Shown piece after piece: positions 1-10,609 of a stretch of 64,000 nt of DNA. The translations under genes were made by a program, and so were the position numbers. Each line of letters begins with the position of its first letter. Positions within the stretch are counted from its first letter, which is position 1. The stretch lies in assembly GCA_003550325.1 (NCBI GenBank), contig QKWP01000263.1:313670-377669 (forward strand), in the 5' to 3' direction. This DNA comes from Gigaspora rosea. Taxonomy: Eukaryota; Glomeromycota; Glomeromycetes; Diversisporales; Gigasporaceae. The notes under the pieces are model-generated. The model worked only from the letters and a program-made list of their open reading frames with translations. It searched no databases and was not told where the DNA came from.

Positions 1-542
1 AAAAAAAAAAAAAAATCTTGGCCTTATTATAATTTATGTTAACTTCATTAATATTTTTTCACAGAAATTTATTCAATATTAGTTTTTTTTTTCTAGCAAA
101 AAAGCTAGTGTTTCCTCTATATTGAAACTAACATGAATGCAAAAATTTTTTGGCTTATATTTGGATACATTAATTTTGTCAAAATCTTTTTGGCTAGCTG
201 ATTTTATCCTATTTTTTATGATATCTTTAATACTTTATATTAAAAATTCTTTGCTCATATTCCTTCTTATTCTAGTTAATTATTGTTTTATGCATATTAA
301 ATATTTGATTCCAAAATTTTTATCTCAATAATATTACAAGAAATGATATTTGTAAGTATTCCATTATTTAGAATTGGCCAACCTATTAAACAAACTATTG
401 CACAAATAGTTAATTCATTGTAGATTAATATATGATACAGTTTTTAGAAAAATTGTATTGAAAAAATTTTGGTCAAGTATTACTAATACGTTGCCTCTAC
501 TATCAAAACAAACCAGGATATAGATAAGATTTTCTGGACATG
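1..542. other. AT-rich spacer, no gene
   Basis: Low-complexity AT-rich DNA that opens with a short A run. The only open frame (137-331, plus) gives a 64-residue, very hydrophobic, Phe/Leu/Ile-rich peptide. That is what AT-rich sequence produces by chance, and no family is recognised. Confidence 0.5.
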
Positions 543-550
543 TAATAATC

Positions 551-1024
551 AGGACCCCGAAATATATATATATAGGGCAGGTTAATTATAGGGTTACTAA
601 AAGAGGAAAGATCTGCAGAAAAAACTTCAAAAATAAGCAAAAAAATTACTATAAATAGGGACGTCTAAAGCGGAGACAACTCATATTTAATATTTTTTTT
701 AATTAACTTTAGGGTTAGGGTCATCCTATATTAGAGTTAGATTAGGTTTTAGGTAAATATATATAAGCAAAATTGTCTTCCCGACATTTTTGATTAACAC
801 ATCGAGGTAGATTTAGACTGCCGTTTTTTGTATTTTTCAAGGTTTTCGCTTCTCTTTCATTTTTGCTTCGCCGAAGATCATCAAAATTCTATAATTTGAT
901 TGGCGGTTGATCACATGATTTGTCTCCACTTTAGACGACCCCTATAAATAGAAAAGATTTGCATAAAAAACCTCAAAAATAAGCAAACTCACACCTGACC
1001 TATCTATGTATATTTCAGGGTCCT
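551..1024. mobile_element. MITE with inverted termini, disrupted by a second MITE
   Basis: The termini are inverted copies: left starts AGGACCCCGAAATATA and right ends TATATTTCAGGGTCCT, with similarity running about 30 bp inward. The flanks repeat AATAATC (544-550 and 1025-1031), a 7-bp target duplication (8 bp if one terminal base is assigned differently). There is no coding capacity. Inside, a segment near 606-640 recurs in direct orientation near 951-990, on either side of the nested element at 659-942. The superfamily is uncertain; a 7-8 bp duplication would suit hAT. Confidence 0.6.
659..942. mobile_element. Nested Mutator-type MITE
   Basis: The inverted termini are GGACGTCTAAAG with GCGGAGACAA at the left, matching TTGTCTCCACTTTAGACG at the right. 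A perfect 9-bp duplication TATAAATAG flanks it (650-658 and 943-951), as expected for Mutator-like elements. It lies wholly inside the element at 551-1024, so it inserted later. No open frame. Confidence 0.65.
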
Positions 1025-1260
1025 AATAATCTGTAGCAATTTATCCAATAGATAACCATATTTGGTATAATATTATATAATCAGAAAAATTTAATACAAA
1101 CATTTCTTTGTCAAAACTGTTTGTTTCTCTAAAAGTTGTATAAGAAACCATTTTTAGTACTCTAACAAAAAGTTTTTCTTAAATAATTTTACTACAGAAC
1201 CTTTAACTTTTAATTCTAATATAGAACTTTAATTCTAACCTTAATAAAAAATAAAAATTT

Positions 1261-1445
1261 TTCAATTATCACATATTTAAAAAATTCTATCTACATCCTG
1301 TTTATGATTATATTTGGCTACTGGTTTTATCTTGTGCAGTAGAAGCAAGTTTCTCAAAATACAATACAATTTTAGGTACTGATCAGCAAAGTTTGAATAA
1401 AGAATTATAAAATTTAAACATGCTATATTTTAATAATCAATTAAA
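1261..1445 (+). pseudogene. Relic of a hAT transposase C-terminal dimerisation domain
   Basis: In the frame that includes 1321, the translation reads LVLSCAVEASFSKYNTILG followed by TDQQSLNKEL, a stop, then NLNMLYFN. This resembles the conserved hAT C-terminal block, in which a Ser/Ala-Glu-Arg-Ser-Phe-Ser core is followed by Arg-Gln-Ser-Leu and then an Asn-Met-Leu-Tyr-Phe-Asn tail. One in-frame stop is visible and no transposase body is recognisable on either side, so only a decayed 3' end remains. The call rests on recognising the motif; alternatives are few but the match is short. Confidence 0.5.
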
Positions 1446-1772
1446 TAACTGAACAGTGCGTGAATCCTTTAATAAGCAACTATAATACACAATCTTTAAA
1501 AGCTTATAAATAAAAAACTAAAGTAGTTATAAATCAAATCTCTTCATAGAATAATAAAATCAAACCTAAAGAACAAAGTTATGAAGCTAATTTTTTAAAT
1601 TACTTAGTATTTAATAGAGTTATTTCTTGTTAAAGTTAACCTAATTTATTAATTAAATTAAAAATTTGGCCACTTTAATTTTGCCCAAAACTACTAATAA
1701 TATTCTTAATTCTGCCAAAAATTATTAAATAAAAATATACTATAATTAAATTTAATATTATAAAATTTTAAT

Positions 1773-1864
1773 TCTTCTCTCTTTTCTTTTTTTTTTCTTT
1801 TTTTTTCTTTTTTTCTCTTTTTCTTTTCTTTCTTTCTTTTCTCTTTTTCTCTCTCTCTCTTTTC
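1773..1864 (+). repeat. Polypyrimidine (C/T) tract
   Basis: About 90 bases of almost pure C and T on the plus strand, made of CTTTT and CTTTTT runs ending in a CT dinucleotide stretch. No gene starts close downstream, so a splice or promoter role is not supported. Confidence 0.8.
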
Positions 1865-4117
1865 TAATATATATTTCTAATTTAATATATACTTATATTA
1901 ACCAATCATATTATATTATTTTGTGTAACATGGCTCCAAATTTGGCTGCTATATTTATGACTTGTTGATTTAAGGGTTTGTGCACTGTAGTATTTAAAAA
2001 GTTTTTTTATTAATTTTTATTGTTTTTTTATTTTATAAATTTTTTTTATATATTTCAATTTTTTTTATTTTATTTTGTTTTATTATTATTTTGTTTTACA
2101 TTTTATTGATTTATATACAGAGAATATATTTTCTATACACCTGCTTGGCCATGCACCCATATACATAAATATAACTGATAAATAAGATTAAAATCATCAA
2201 AATAATCAATTTTTTTTTATTTAATTTTTTTTGTTTTTGTTGACTAATTTTTTTCTTTTTTTTTGTTTTTAGCTACAGTTATTTGTATTATTATTAGTAT
2301 CATTACAAGTATCATTTCAAGTATTATTGCTAGTATTATTATTGGTATCACTATTGGATTTTCTTTTAGATTTCTTTAATAAGTAGTCTTGTATACTTTT
2401 TGTAGAATAGTTGTTATACATTTTTTTAACATTGTAAACAGTATTCTTGTATGTTTCTCCAGTGGATTGTTTTGTATATTTCTTTATTAGATAGCCTTAT
2501 ATATTTCTTTATTGGTTGGTCTTGTAAGTTTTTTATTAAGTAGTTCTGTATGCTTTTCTGGAAGATGGTCTTATATATTTTTTTGAAGTTGTCTTGTGGG
2601 TTCTTTCATTTTTTTTTTGTTTTTTATAGTATGTTAACAATTTTTTTAGTATTGTGTATAGAGATAGGCAATGTATGCATAGTATACAAAAACATGCAAT
2701 TAATTTTGGCCAGTATTAAAAAATAAAATTATATTATTTTGGCCAAAACATGCATGCAAAAAATGCATTCACATGTGCATACTAAAATAAAAATCTTGTA
2801 TTTTGCCTATCTCTAGTTATGTGTCTTGTTTTTAGTATTGTTGGAGTTTATGATTTACTATATTTTTGGTATATTATTGGTACAGTACTTGTGAATTTGC
2901 TATAGCTTTTTTTATAATTGGTGCTGCTTTGGCTTTAAGTTATTAGTGCTTGTAGTTCATCATAGTTTTTCATTGGATGACCTCTTATCTTTTTTATTAA
3001 GTGGTCTTGTATGTTTTTTGTTAAATGATCCTATATGATTTTCAAGTAGAAGGTCTTGCACATTTTTTTAAAAGTATTTTGTATTTTTTATTTATTTGGT
3101 TTGTTTTTTTTTGTTGTATATTAATCAGTTTTTCTAGTATTGTTGGTAATTGTATATTTTGTTTTTAGTATTGTTATAGTTTATTATTTTAATATAACTT
3201 TTAGTATATCATTGTTTTTTGTAGATTCAGTATAGCTTTTTTTATTATTGGTCTTGAAATTTCGTCTTGGCTTTAAGTCATTGGTACTTGTGGTTTCACT
3301 ATAGCTTTTAGTATTGTTTATACTTTATTAGTGCTTATAATTTTGTTGTTATATTATTGTACAAGTTAGTAAATTAGTGTAGATTAGTGTAAATTAGTAG
3401 AGTTAGGGTTCAGGTTAAGGTTAGAGTTTGGGTTTGGGTTAGAGTTCAGGTTAATGTTTGGATATTCATTACTTCGTATTTTTTTTATTCATAGTGCAAT
3501 TTGTTGTTTGTTATATTCTTCTTGTTTTTTTTTATTAAAAAATTTTTAAAATTAAAATTTTTTTATAAAATTTGCAATTGATGTTGATTGGCTAATTACA
3601 AGTAATTGATCACATGTTTATGTGATTAGTTTTGATATGTTTCCCAGAATCACTATAAAATTTCATCCACTAATCAGTACCAAAATTCTTTTAAGTTCAT
3701 TTATATTAGAATAGAGTTAGAGTAAGTGCTTAGTTAGAGTTTGGATTTAGGTTATTATATGGTAAAATTGCTTAAGGAAATCATTTTGTTAGTTCAAAAA
3801 TAGTTTTTATACAAACTTTTGTGAAATAAGCTTTTTTTATAAAAGAGATGTTTTATAACGTTTGTTTTGAATTTTCCTGATTATGTCATATTACACCAAA
3901 TTATAATCTTTTATTGGCCAATAATCATATGAGGGTAAAATGTTTATGGTGATACTGGGGTACATGGTTTGATTGGTTGATCAAAGGAATTAACAACTAT
4001 ACAGATGCATTAAATTTTCAAACCCTTATATATAGATATTTTTATACTTTTATTAGTAAATTTGTTAATAAAATATATTGCAGAAATAAGGATGTGGTGA
4101 TTTAGAGAAGTTGGTAA
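1865..4117. other. T/G-biased low-complexity spacer
   Basis: Dominated by degenerate T-rich repeats such as TAGTATTG and CTTGTATGTTTTT. A G-rich stretch near 3403-3455 carries irregular GGGTTAGG-like and GGGTTTGG-like words, not a regular telomere array. Apart from the MITE at 2661-2813, no gene or RNA is seen. Confidence 0.5.
2661..2813. mobile_element. Short Tc1/mariner-type MITE
   Basis: The ends are perfect inverted repeats GAGATAGGCAA and TTGCCTATCTC, bounded on both sides by TA (2659-2660 and 2814-2815), the target duplication of Tc1/mariner elements. Subterminal inverted words (ATGCATGC-like, TTTTGGCC) continue the symmetry. It is 153 bp long with no coding capacity. Confidence 0.6.
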
Positions 4118-4675
4118 GTTGTTACTATAGATGCTAGTGAAATTAAATCAGAGTAGTGAAATGATTTCACCATTTCACCAATCACCAATCGGTAATAGTG
4201 AAACTGGTGTAACTGGTGAATTGGTGTAATTGGTATAATTGGTGAAATGGTGAATTGGTGAATTGGTGAATTGGTGGAATGGTGAAACAGTGAAATAGTG
4301 AAATGGTGAATTTCCAGAGTCTGGAATTATTTCAGCCTGGAATTTGGTTAAGTTTTTGTTCAAGTTTTTATATTTTATGTTTTTACTGGCACACTTTGAG
4401 ATCAGAACTATTAACCATTTATAGGACTGAGCAAATTCACCAATTCACTATTCACCAATTTACTGTTTCACCAATTTACCATTTCACCATTTCACCAATT
4501 CAATTCACCATTTCACCAATTCACCAATTCACCAATTTCACCAATTTCACCAATTCACCAATTTCACCAATTTCACCAATTCACCAAAATAAAATTTTGG
4601 TGTAATTCTGGTGAAACTATTTCACTATTTCACCTGGTGAAATGGTTTAATTTCACTAGCATCTATAGTTGTCAC
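4118..4675. mobile_element. Inverted-repeat element with a TTCACCAAT minisatellite in both arms
   Basis: Left terminus ACTATAGATGCTAGTGAAAT (4124 on) is matched by its reverse complement at 4630-4665. Between them, the left arm (4160-4310) is a run of ATTGGTGAA units and the right arm (4435-4600) is the inverse, TTCACCAAT units. The whole folds into one long hairpin. Open frames read across it encode only His/Phe/Thr/Asn repeats and are not genes. No clear target duplication was found. Confidence 0.6.
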
Positions 4676-4739
4676 CCTAAGTGGCAGGTCTAGATTTCAA
4701 ATTCCACTAGTAAAATTTTGAAAAATAGACCTGTGTTTC

Positions 4740-5520
4740 AGTAACTGCTTTTTATTAATCGGTTGGGTACATTATCTGTAGCCTTGGTACACCATCTTGA
4801 ATAGGAGCTTTTGGCATAGTTGTGTATCAATATACAGACAAATCCAAGGAACCAGAGAAACAAAAACCTATTTGGCAAGTCCTAAGTAAGGAGGTAGCAA
4901 AGATCTTTGATGGTGCTACCAGAACTGGAATTCAGAAACCAGAGCCGAAAAACTGAATGACAAGACCTTCAGAGAAGAGAGTCCACAACCTGGCCATTTG
5001 AGTCGCACTTGAGAAAAAGGACCCATTTTCTAGAAGTAGGAACCAGAAGAAGAAAATTATGAAGCACCTAATGCTGGGAAATCAATCCTTCTGGGCTAAC
5101 TAGATTGAAAGTTTGGAAGGTATCAAGAAAGAACTGGTAGGAAAGTAATAGTGGGTACTAGGGTTAAAGCAAACCTTACAAGGGCAGAAGTAGGTAATAG
5201 TAGCAGTTGCAGGGTATTCCTAACTGCAAGTATTGGCCTCAGTAAATGTGTAAGTTACTAAAACATAAGTAATATCTGGGTAGGACAGAGAATGCTCTAC
5301 CAAGTCTCTTGTGAGGATAAATTAGTCCTAAGGAGATATTTGTTGATAGCATTCAAGACTGACCTTGACTGACTTATGTAAAGGATCTGTACTGGTAATA
5401 CAAGTAGGATTGGTGAAGAAACTAGGACCAGAGAGTTTAAATAAGCAATCCCCTAGTTGGGTTGCAAGTATGGCAGCTAGTGTAGAACCTTCAGGTGGAC
5501 TACTTAAATTAGATACCAAA
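4740..5520. other. GC-richer decayed coding-like island, function unknown
   Basis: Base composition rises clearly above the surrounding spacer. The plus strand holds an uninterrupted stretch from about 4816 to 4954 encoding a hydrophilic peptide containing TDKSKEPEKQKPIWQVL and FDGATRTG. The minus strand holds a 63-codon open frame at 5328-5519 (LGDCLFKLSGPSFFTNP). Neither matches a family I can name. The composition and short reading stretches suggest an old insertion or broken gene. Confidence 0.35.
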
Positions 5521-6110
5521 AGTTGTACATGTGGCTAGTTGTATTCTTATACATGTAACAAATGTCAAATTGTCCAAAGAGGCTCCATTGATCTACAAAC
5601 TTGAATAAAAGACTTATTACCCAATTCAGAAACTTTAATATAAAAAAAAATATTGCAGAAATAATAAAGTTACTATTAAAATTGTATAAATTTACCAATT
5701 GATTTGTATAATATATAAATTAGCACAAATGGAATTGACCTATTATTGCCGCAGGCCTTGGTTATATTAAATTAAATTATTGGTAAAATTGTTCAAGGAA
5801 AACTTTTTGTTAGAGCACTAAAGGTGGTTTTTTATGTAAATTTTGAGTTATAAATGAATTTGGCAAAAGAACGTTTGTTTAAATTGTTCTAATCGTGCTT
5901 GAGTTAATCAAGTAGTTGCTGAAAAATTTTACTAAAAATAAATTTTCAAAATCTTTTTAAAAAAAGGATCTTCATATTTGATTAATTTGATTGGCTATTT
6001 TATCATGTGATCAGATTATATTGCATAGACATTTTATTGTAATCAATACTTTAAAAATGATAAATATACTGTAATGATAAGACAAAATTAATGTATATCT
6101 AGAGTTGTTT

Positions 6111-6190
6111 ATAGAGTGCTCTAAACTATATAAACTACCCCAGTTTGAAACTAGAGTAGTATATGTTTTATTATAGTTGGAGTACTCCTA
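6111..6190. mobile_element. Small MITE, GGAGTRCTCC family copy 1
   Basis: An 80-bp fold-back with termini TAGAGTGCTCTAA and TTGGAGTACTCCTA around a central CCAGTTTGAAACTAGAG dyad. A close relative lies at 18423-18513 and a related element with a clear 8-bp duplication at 30751-30851. Confidence 0.5.
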
Positions 6191-8489
6191 TGTATATTAT
6201 ATTAGCCGATTTGTTTCAACCCAAAATCAACCAATCATGATTGAGAAATCTGTACTTAAAATTTATTACAGTATGAATTTTCATAAGAATGGCCTTTTTA
6301 ACTAATCTTGTATTTATAATTAAATATGCAGAAAATTATAGTGCTTATATATTTAATTAAAGCCTAATATGTGTTAAAAGGACCAGTTTTTTAAAAAATT
6401 GCTTTTGAGTTTATCTTTGAAGTTGCCAACCCATTATAAACCCATCGTTCCCTTTCTAAAACACCTGAATATTTCAACAAATGGTAAAGGCACTGCTTTT
6501 TACAGCTTAGTATAGCTCTTTTATTGAGTTTTATTGGTTTTTAACTTGTCTAGATATCAAAGAAGCTCTTTTGTTAGTTGTAACAAGTGCTTCATTTGTT
6601 AGTTTTTCAACATCACTTAGGAGCAAATTTTTGTGTAATAGTTTATCAAAAAAAGGCCCAAAAAAATCAAATCAGCTAGTAATTAGCTGATATGTATGTT
6701 CTCTTTTTTGACCCAAGTATCTTGGGATCCACCAAGCCAATTTTGATGATTTAACTACCATTGAAATCAGGAGAACCTCCTTTTTAATTTTCAATTAGGG
6801 CACAAGAAGCCTTTACTTAATGGTATCTTTCATATTTTTAAAAGATTATTTAACCAATCATATTATTGCTTTTAACTTTACAGGGGTTGTAAAGATAAAA
6901 ATACATTAACTTTTAAGGAAGATTTGATTTATATATAATAGCATTTGAAACCCTAAAAAAGAACATGCCCTGTGACTGCTATTAATGTTAAATGTTAAAA
7001 ATTTTGAATTCTGAAGTAGTCGTCTGACCCATTATGTGATCATCCGGAGTGCAACCTTGTACCATTTATGGTCCAATAATATCTATGTAATACTGAACTG
7101 GTTTAGAGTTTGTTGCTTACTATAACAAGATATTTTTGAGTGCGTGCAAGGGGTTTTTTTTAAACGGTATGATATTTATAGGGTTTATTTATACCAGGAA
7201 CAGAGTGATATATATCATAAAGTATATGGTTTATAAGCATTTAATAGTGATGCAAAATCTCATAATTGATTAGACAATATATTAAATGTAATAAAATTTG
7301 AAATTCTGCATCTCTTAGTACTACATTTATTTATTGTATGAGAATTATTTAACCTTTAACAGTTTTTTTCGAATAAAGTACATGATAAAAAAGCCTTTTT
7401 ATTATTGTCTTTCAGAAATGCACTAACTATATACGCTGTGATCTTTTTTTATTATGTACTAGGATTTAAAATATGCAAAGCAGATTTACCACCTCGCAAC
7501 GCAGGTTTCACCCTAATGTGAAAATAAGCAGATTTAATATAATTATCAAAATTACAGTAAATTTTGGTAATAAAATTATAATTTTTGATAATACAATTTT
7601 TGGCCAGTATATCATTTCAATATACTGGCCGAAATTTTATTATCAAAAAATAATAATCCTACTAATTTGCAAATTAGCTATAAATATTTGAATTCAATAC
7701 AAAATATAACTATCTATATTGGAGTTATTCAATATTACTAAATTAGACTTTTCATATAAATGTGAAATAACTCCTAAAAGAGTTCTGAATTTTGATCAAA
7801 TTAAGCTTAATCCTGGTCATTATTCGGATAATGCCCCTATAAAAAAAAGTGGTCCAGGGTGTAGTACAGGTTGGTGCCAGGAATGCACAAAATGACACAG
7901 TCGAAGTGATATGTACAGGTGTGTCACACTGAATGGCACGGTAAACAGTGGTACAGAAATTACAACAGAAGGTGGCACATTATGTCACGTTATACATAAT
8001 GGCACCTTCATTTCACAGAATGATATGTGTTAATGGTGGTACATGTTGGTTCATTTCATGAAAAGCAAAAGGTCTATATACGATTTTTTTTAAAAAAATT
8101 GTGATATCTCATAATTTTGCTAATAAAATTGTTCTGGGTTACAAAATTTTGATACATGTGTAATTAGTTTGTTTATATTATATTGATTGTTGATATAAAT
8201 TTATGTAATCAAAACCCATGCCATTTGGACTAGTAAAGTATTGCAAAACCAGTTCCTGGTTTATCTGTGCCACCAAAACCCGTGCCATTCCATCGCTAAC
8301 TGTACATTTTACTTATAGAGCCCTAGGTGTTATTTTTATTTACACAGTTTATCATCCATTCCCGGTTTAGCTACTGCGTCGCTCAGCTACTTATTGTAAT
8401 TATAGTGTTATCGTGGAAGATTATTAGTTTAATTGTTTGATTTATTTAGCTGTTTGTAGAACTATTACATGTGTTTTAACATTAATTAT
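6191..8489. other. AT-rich spacer without a gene
   Basis: No supported gene. It holds one hairpin (7585-7646) and, at 7850-8050, a GC-richer patch with repeated TGGCAC and GTACAGG words. The open frame at 7473-7691 runs through the hairpin and is not credible. Confidence 0.45.
7585..7646. repeat. Hairpin around GGCCAGTATA
   Basis: Arms TTTTTGGCCAGTATA and TATACTGGCCGAAAT, extended by TTGATAAT and ATTATCAA, surround a 9-base loop. It is a fold-back element or MITE remnant. Confidence 0.55.
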
Positions 8490-10060
8490 CAGCTTTTAAT
8501 ATATTAACTTTAATTGTAAGTTTTGCATGTTTTTTCACATTCAATTATTAATTCGAAATTATTTATATTAATTATTATTTATCATTTATTAATTAAATAA
8601 CAAAAAAGGTCATATTCTTGTTAATTAAAAATCAACTCTCAATGTACTAACTTTAATAGTAAATTTTGCATTATATGTTTTTCACATTTAATTTTTGATT
8701 ATTTATTTTTTATTATATTATATTTTTTGATTCAGGTTTACTAACCGGTACGTATGTGAAAAGATCGTATTTATTTAGGCTTAAAGATTAATATAGAAAT
8801 GATTATCAAACCTTAGTTATTGCTTTCGCTACAATCTTTCGCTGTGTCTTTGACGATCATAGATTATCATTTCATCAGTTGGTAAAAGATTCGACGCAGT
8901 AAAAGTGAAATTGACAAATATCTCAAGTAGGCGCAAGAGTCTAAGATGCCAAGCTTGTAAAACGTCGAGAAACTTAAAATAAAGCGCAATTATGTTATGT
9001 TTTACACATATTTTATCATGAAATGTGTGAGTTGGCACTCTGGCACATCACTTACACTCAGGATCTGTTCGTTTGTGCAGTGCACATAAAGTGTCATTTA
9101 TAAAGCGACTTATTTATTGTGTAACAATTCACCCCACATTTAGGTAATCGATCGACACATCTAATACAAATTGGTCACATATAAACAAAATAAGAAATGA
9201 GTTAAATAACAAAAAAAGATCACATTCTTGCGAATCAAATATCGGTTTTTTTAATATATTTAATAACTTTATTGTAAGTCTCGCATAATATTTTCACCTT
9301 CAATTATTAATTCTTCAATCATTTACATTAATTACTATTTATCGTTCATTAAATTAAATGATAAAAAAGGTCATTATATTTTTACAATTTTTTCACATCG
9401 AATTTTTAATTTTTCAATTATTTATTTTTTATTACATCATAATTATAAATTAAGTTTTTTGATATCAGGTTTCTAACTGGTACGTACAAAGATCGATTTT
9501 CATTTTACTATTTAAACTTAAAGATTAATATAGAAATGATCACCAAATCTCCGTTATCGCTTTCGTTACAACCTTTCGTTGTGTCTTTGACGATCATAGA
9601 TTATCATTTCATCAGACCTGTAAAAGATCCGACGCAGTAAAAGTGAAATTGACAAACCANTACAACCTTTCGTTGTGTCTTTGACGATCATAGATTATCA
9701 TTTCATCAGACCTGTAAAAGATCCGACGCAGTAAAAGTGAAATTGACAAACCACTCAAAAGTAGGCGCAAAAGTGCAAGATGACAAGCTCGTAAAACATC
9801 GAGAAACCTAAAATAAGGTGCAATTATGTTATGTTTTACACATATTTTATCACGAAATGCGTGAGTTGGCACTTTGGCACATCACTTTAAACTCAGGGTC
9901 CGATCGTTCGTGCAGTGCACATAAAGTATCATATATAAAACGACATATTTCCCGTGTAACAATTCACCCCCACATTTAGGAAAAAGATAACGTTGATCAT
10001 AAATCAAAAGAGTCATCGATCGACTCATCTAATACAAACTGGTCACATATAACCAAAATA
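8490..10060. repeat. Tandem duplication, two units of about 0.7-0.8 kb
   Basis: The sequence from about 8490 to 9200 recurs from about 9200 to 10060. Shared landmarks include GGTACGTA (8746/9479), TCTTTGACGATCATAGATTA (8849/9584), GTGAGTTGGCAC (9026/9861), GTGCAGTGCACATAAAG (9074/9911) and ACATCTAATACAAA or its variant near 9160/10030. The copies differ by many substitutions and small indels, so the event is not recent. Similar minus-strand open frames in both copies (8829-9038 and 9612-9872) reflect the duplication and are not supported as genes. Confidence 0.7.
9567..9753. other. One-base assembly gap (N at 9660) between identical 93-bp copies
   Basis: The 93 bases at 9567-9659 are repeated without change at 9661-9753, and the two copies are separated by a single N. 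This is the pattern left when overlapping contig ends are joined without merging. The biological sequence probably has one copy; the upstream paralogous unit at 8827-8925 has only one. Confidence 0.8.
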
Positions 10061-10163
10061 AAAACCAAAACGGTAATACAAAATCCATGTAATCGTAACT
10101 ATGAGTTAATTATGTTGTACAACCCGATTGTTCGTGCGTATAATAAATACACTGCAATTTTTT

Positions 10164-10609
10164 ATGGTAAAAAGCTTGACAAAAAAAACGTTTAGTAAAG
10201 AAACTATGAATACAGTGAATTCATCAGACGATATTTCTCAAATCACAGATAATTTTAATCAACTGAGTTTCAATAACCATCAAAAATCGGCGGATATGAA
10301 TGATCCAGACGGAATGTACAAGCTTGGATATTGTTATGAATATGGAATTGGGACCGAAAAGGACGAAAACCAAGCATTCAAATATTATAAAAAATCAGCA
10401 GACATGAATAATCCTAAGGGAATATATCAAGTTGGCTATTGTTACTACTTAGGAATTGGAGTTGAAATTGATAAGCATAAAGCATTTACATATTATCTAA
10501 AGTCTGCTGAGGCAGGTAATTCTATGGGAATTTGGAAAACTGCTATTTGTTACTATTATGGAATTGGCGTGGAAAAAAATTTTACCAAATTTCGCGAATG
10601 GATTAAGAA
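10164..10609 (+). CDS. Sel1-repeat exon of a Sel1-zinc-kinase gene (5' part)
   Basis: The first exon codes for about 148 residues. A Ser/Asn-rich N-terminus is followed by three Sel1 (TPR-like) repeats at about residues 45-80, 81-116 and 117-148, each with the signature G-x-YxLGYCY-x-YGIGxE-KD-x-A-x-YYKKSA. Sel1 repeats form alpha-helical solenoids used as protein-binding scaffolds. The first ATG is at 10164; a second at 10206 (MNTVNSSDD) is also possible, because a TATA-like TATAATAAATA lies only about 20 bases upstream of the first. The best donor is GTGCGT at 10610, which leaves phase 2 and joins exactly to the exon at 13812. The reading frame runs to 10694 without splicing but becomes hydrophobic, low-complexity sequence. 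The fusion to the kinase exons across a 3.2 kb intron is inferred, not shown. Confidence 0.65.

Noticed and set aside
137-331. 64-codon hydrophobic frame, possible membrane peptide
   Set aside because: Composition is what AT-rich DNA gives by chance, and no gene structure surrounds it.
3403-3455. Telomere-like GGGTTAGGG words
   Set aside because: The spacing is irregular and mixed with GGGTTTGG and GGTTCAGG; it is internal and not a telomere array.
4175-4605. Overlapping open frames on both strands encoding His/Phe/Thr/Asn repeats
   Set aside because: They are readings of the TTCACCAAT minisatellite in an inverted-repeat element, not genes.
8829-9872. Two similar minus-strand frames containing RDKICVKHNIIAPYF-type sequence
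   Set aside because: Their similarity comes from the tandem DNA duplication, the second is distorted by the N-gap duplication, and no domain is recognisable.
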